From: Borborobacter arsenicus | GTDB lineage: Bacteria; Pseudomonadota; Alphaproteobacteria; Rhizobiales; Rhizobiaceae | NCBI RefSeq assembly: GCF_003934165.1 | Contig: NZ_RKST01000032.1 | Coordinates: 1-45,180 of the forward strand | Direction of reading: 5' to 3' | Length of the DNA: 45,180 bases | Part shown: positions 44,508 to 45,180 of the stretch, piece after piece | Position numbering within the stretch: the stretch's first letter is position 1 | How the letters are laid out: every line of letters starts with the position of its first letter | Notes under the pieces: generated by a model | What the model was told of the DNA's origin: nothing | The model's database searches: none | The model's input: the letters and a program-made list of their open reading frames with translations, nothing else | Translations under genes and position numbers: made by a program

Positions 44508-44906
44508 ATGAATATCGGAACCGCGTCCGTGAAATCCGGTCTGCCGCCGAAGACCATCCGCTACTACGAGGAAATCGGGCTTCTGAAGGCCGACCGGGCA
44601 GGAAATGGGTATCGCGACTATTCGATGTCGGACGTGCATCGGCTTCGCTTTCTGCAGAGGTCCCGCAGCCTTGGCTTCTCGGTCGAGGAATGCCGCCAGC
44701 TGCTGTCGCTTTACGGAGACAAGGAACGCGAGAGCGCCGACGTGAAGGCGATCGCCGAGGTCAAACTTGCCGAGATCGACCGCAAGATCGCGGAACTGGC
44801 GAGCCTGCGCGAAATGCTCAACCATCTCGTGCGGGCCTGCAACGGCGACGAGCGCCCGGACTGCCCGATCATCGACGGCCTTGCGGGAAGCGGTACGCCC
44901 CAGTGA
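44508..44906 (+). CDS. cueR: Copper-sensing MerR-family activator CueR
   Basis: A 132-residue regulator. N-terminal winged helix: IGTASVKSGLPPKTIRYYEE, then DVHRLRFLQRSRSLGFSVEE; a long dimer helix (KLAEIDRKIAELASLREML); and the metal loop RACNGDERPDCPIIDGL, with two Cys eight residues apart as in CueR for Cu(I) and Ag(I). AAGGAG precedes the ATG at 44508. It probably controls the four 19-base-spacer promoters in the window, including its own. The next gene starts with GTG overlapping its stop. Confidence 0.94.
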   Translation: MNIGTASVKSGLPPKTIRYYEEIGLLKADRAGNGYRDYSMSDVHRLRFLQRSRSLGFSVEECRQLLSLYGDKERESADVKAIAEVKLAEIDRKIAELASLREMLNHLVRACNGDERPDCPIIDGLAGSGTPQ

Positions 44907-45063
44907 GTCGCGCGCCCGTCATTGCAGCAGTTCTTGTCGTGGTCGGGAGCGCCGCGGGAATGGCACTCGCGAGCACGGCCGTGGCTCCGCTCGTCGCCGA
45001 GCGACAGGCATCGATGAAGGCCATGGCAGAGGCCGCCAAGACCATCTCCGGAATGTTTGAGGG
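44903..45063 (+). pseudogene. Truncated exported protein, likely start of a cytochrome c'-like gene
   Basis: A GTG overlapping the cueR stop opens a frame with a signal-anchor (APVIAAVLVVVGSAAGMALA), then VAERQASMKAMAEAAKTISG and MFEG. It runs into the IS end at 45064 and stops by chance at 45103 after IS-encoded residues. The MKAMAEAAKTI segment after a short anchor is reminiscent of cytochrome c'-type proteins found next to copper genes; this assignment is weak because the haem motif would lie beyond the cut. The rest of the gene may lie on the other side of the IS. Confidence 0.55.
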
Positions 45064-45180
45064 TGTGATTTTTCGTGGAATGAGGACCCTGTTTGAGGGG
45101 TGATTTTCGTCCAAACGGGACCCCTTAACGTGGGGTCATCAAAATGCCTCCGGTTTCATCGGAGGCATTTGCGTTTTGGA
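45064..45180. repeat. Right arm of the 117-bp terminal inverted repeat; IS end that truncates a gene
   Basis: This is the reverse complement of bases 1-117. The IS tip is the TGTGATTTTTCG at 45064, and the IS body would continue to the right. The reading frame that starts at 44903 runs into the arm and stops at 45103, so this copy interrupts a host gene. The bases next to the two tips (TTTGAGGG before 45064 and ATCGATAG after 117) do not match, as expected for two separate insertions or an inverted duplication rather than one target-site duplication. Confidence 0.85.
45141..45170 (-). terminator. Rho-independent terminator inside the right IS end
   Basis: Inverted copy of the hairpin at 11-40: ten-base stem with a T run on the minus strand. 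It would end transcription coming leftward out of an IS body to the right of the window. Confidence 0.65.

Noticed and set aside
1-45180. tRNA, rRNA, CRISPR array, toxin-antitoxin or defence system
   Set aside because: No cloverleaf, no rRNA-like stretch, no regularly spaced repeat and no recognisable defence gene was seen.

Overview
The window is a GC-rich (roughly 62-64% by eye) alphaproteobacterial accessory region, most probably from the Rhizobiales (Mesorhizobium/Aminobacter-like). This host guess rests on protein style, a Rhizobiales-type small secreted protein at 2762-3145, and CueR/HmrR-type promoters; it is not proved. The first and last 117 bases are a perfect inverted repeat. It looks like the same insertion-sequence end (possibly IS21 family) facing inward from both sides, with the IS bodies outside the window. 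The cargo is therefore bounded by inverted IS copies, or the window is a contig that broke inside a repeated IS. There is no transposase, integrase, replication gene, tRNA, rRNA or CRISPR inside.

Layout. (1) 127-3145: a small secreted Cys-rich protein with a leaderless-looking promoter, a polysaccharide flippase and a small secreted protein. (2) 3294-10365: first copper block, with a CueR-type promoter, CPH-type ATPase CopB, secreted Cys-rich protein, Tat multicopper oxidase, YVTN beta-propeller protein, terminator, Met-rich Spy-like protein, DUF2933 membrane protein and isoprenylcysteine-methyltransferase-like protein. (3) 10371-21132: a tightly packed metabolic block, with beta-CASP metallo-hydrolase, AMP/thymidine phosphorylase, PRPP synthetase, DUF411 metal protein, SRPBCC protein, phosphoketolase, acetate kinase, ATP-grasp-like protein and CBS-BON protein. 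(4) 21241-24328: EamA transporter, glucoamylase-like hydrolase and YqaA/DedA-like membrane protein. (5) 24379-30496, minus strand: CPC-type CopA with its own CueR-type promoter, then a cytochrome c / 47-aa membrane protein / DUF411 / multicopper oxidase operon and another secreted Cys-rich protein. (6) 30757-31661, minus strand: a BRCT-domain gene broken by a one-base frameshift. (7) 31869-43134: CueR-type promoter, CopZ-like chaperone, Cys-rich protein, small lipoprotein, TolC-type outer-membrane factor, copper oxidase, cupredoxin, CusF, Cys-rich protein, FixH/YtkA-like protein, CusB, CusA and a further Cys/His-rich protein. (8) 43177-45063: DUF305 protein, four-helix copper-storage protein, CueR behind its own palindromic promoter, and a cytochrome-like gene cut off by the right IS end.

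How the parts fit. The copper genes cover every compartment: two P1B ATPases clear the cytoplasm, CopZ and a Csp-like protein buffer it, three multicopper oxidases plus cupredoxin, DUF411, CusF and Spy-like proteins act in the periplasm, and CusCBA exports across the outer membrane. Four promoters with 19-bp spacers and CueR-like dyads (before copB, copA, copZ and cueR) indicate one CueR regulon spread over 41 kb. The most unusual part is the metabolic block inside this resistome. Its gene set could turn RNA or nucleotides into pentose phosphate and then, through phosphoketolase and acetate kinase, into ATP and acetate. A DUF411 metal protein is translationally coupled into the middle of that operon. 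Six small signal-peptide-bearing Cys-rich proteins with Pro-Pro C-termini are scattered beside the copper operons and have no known function.
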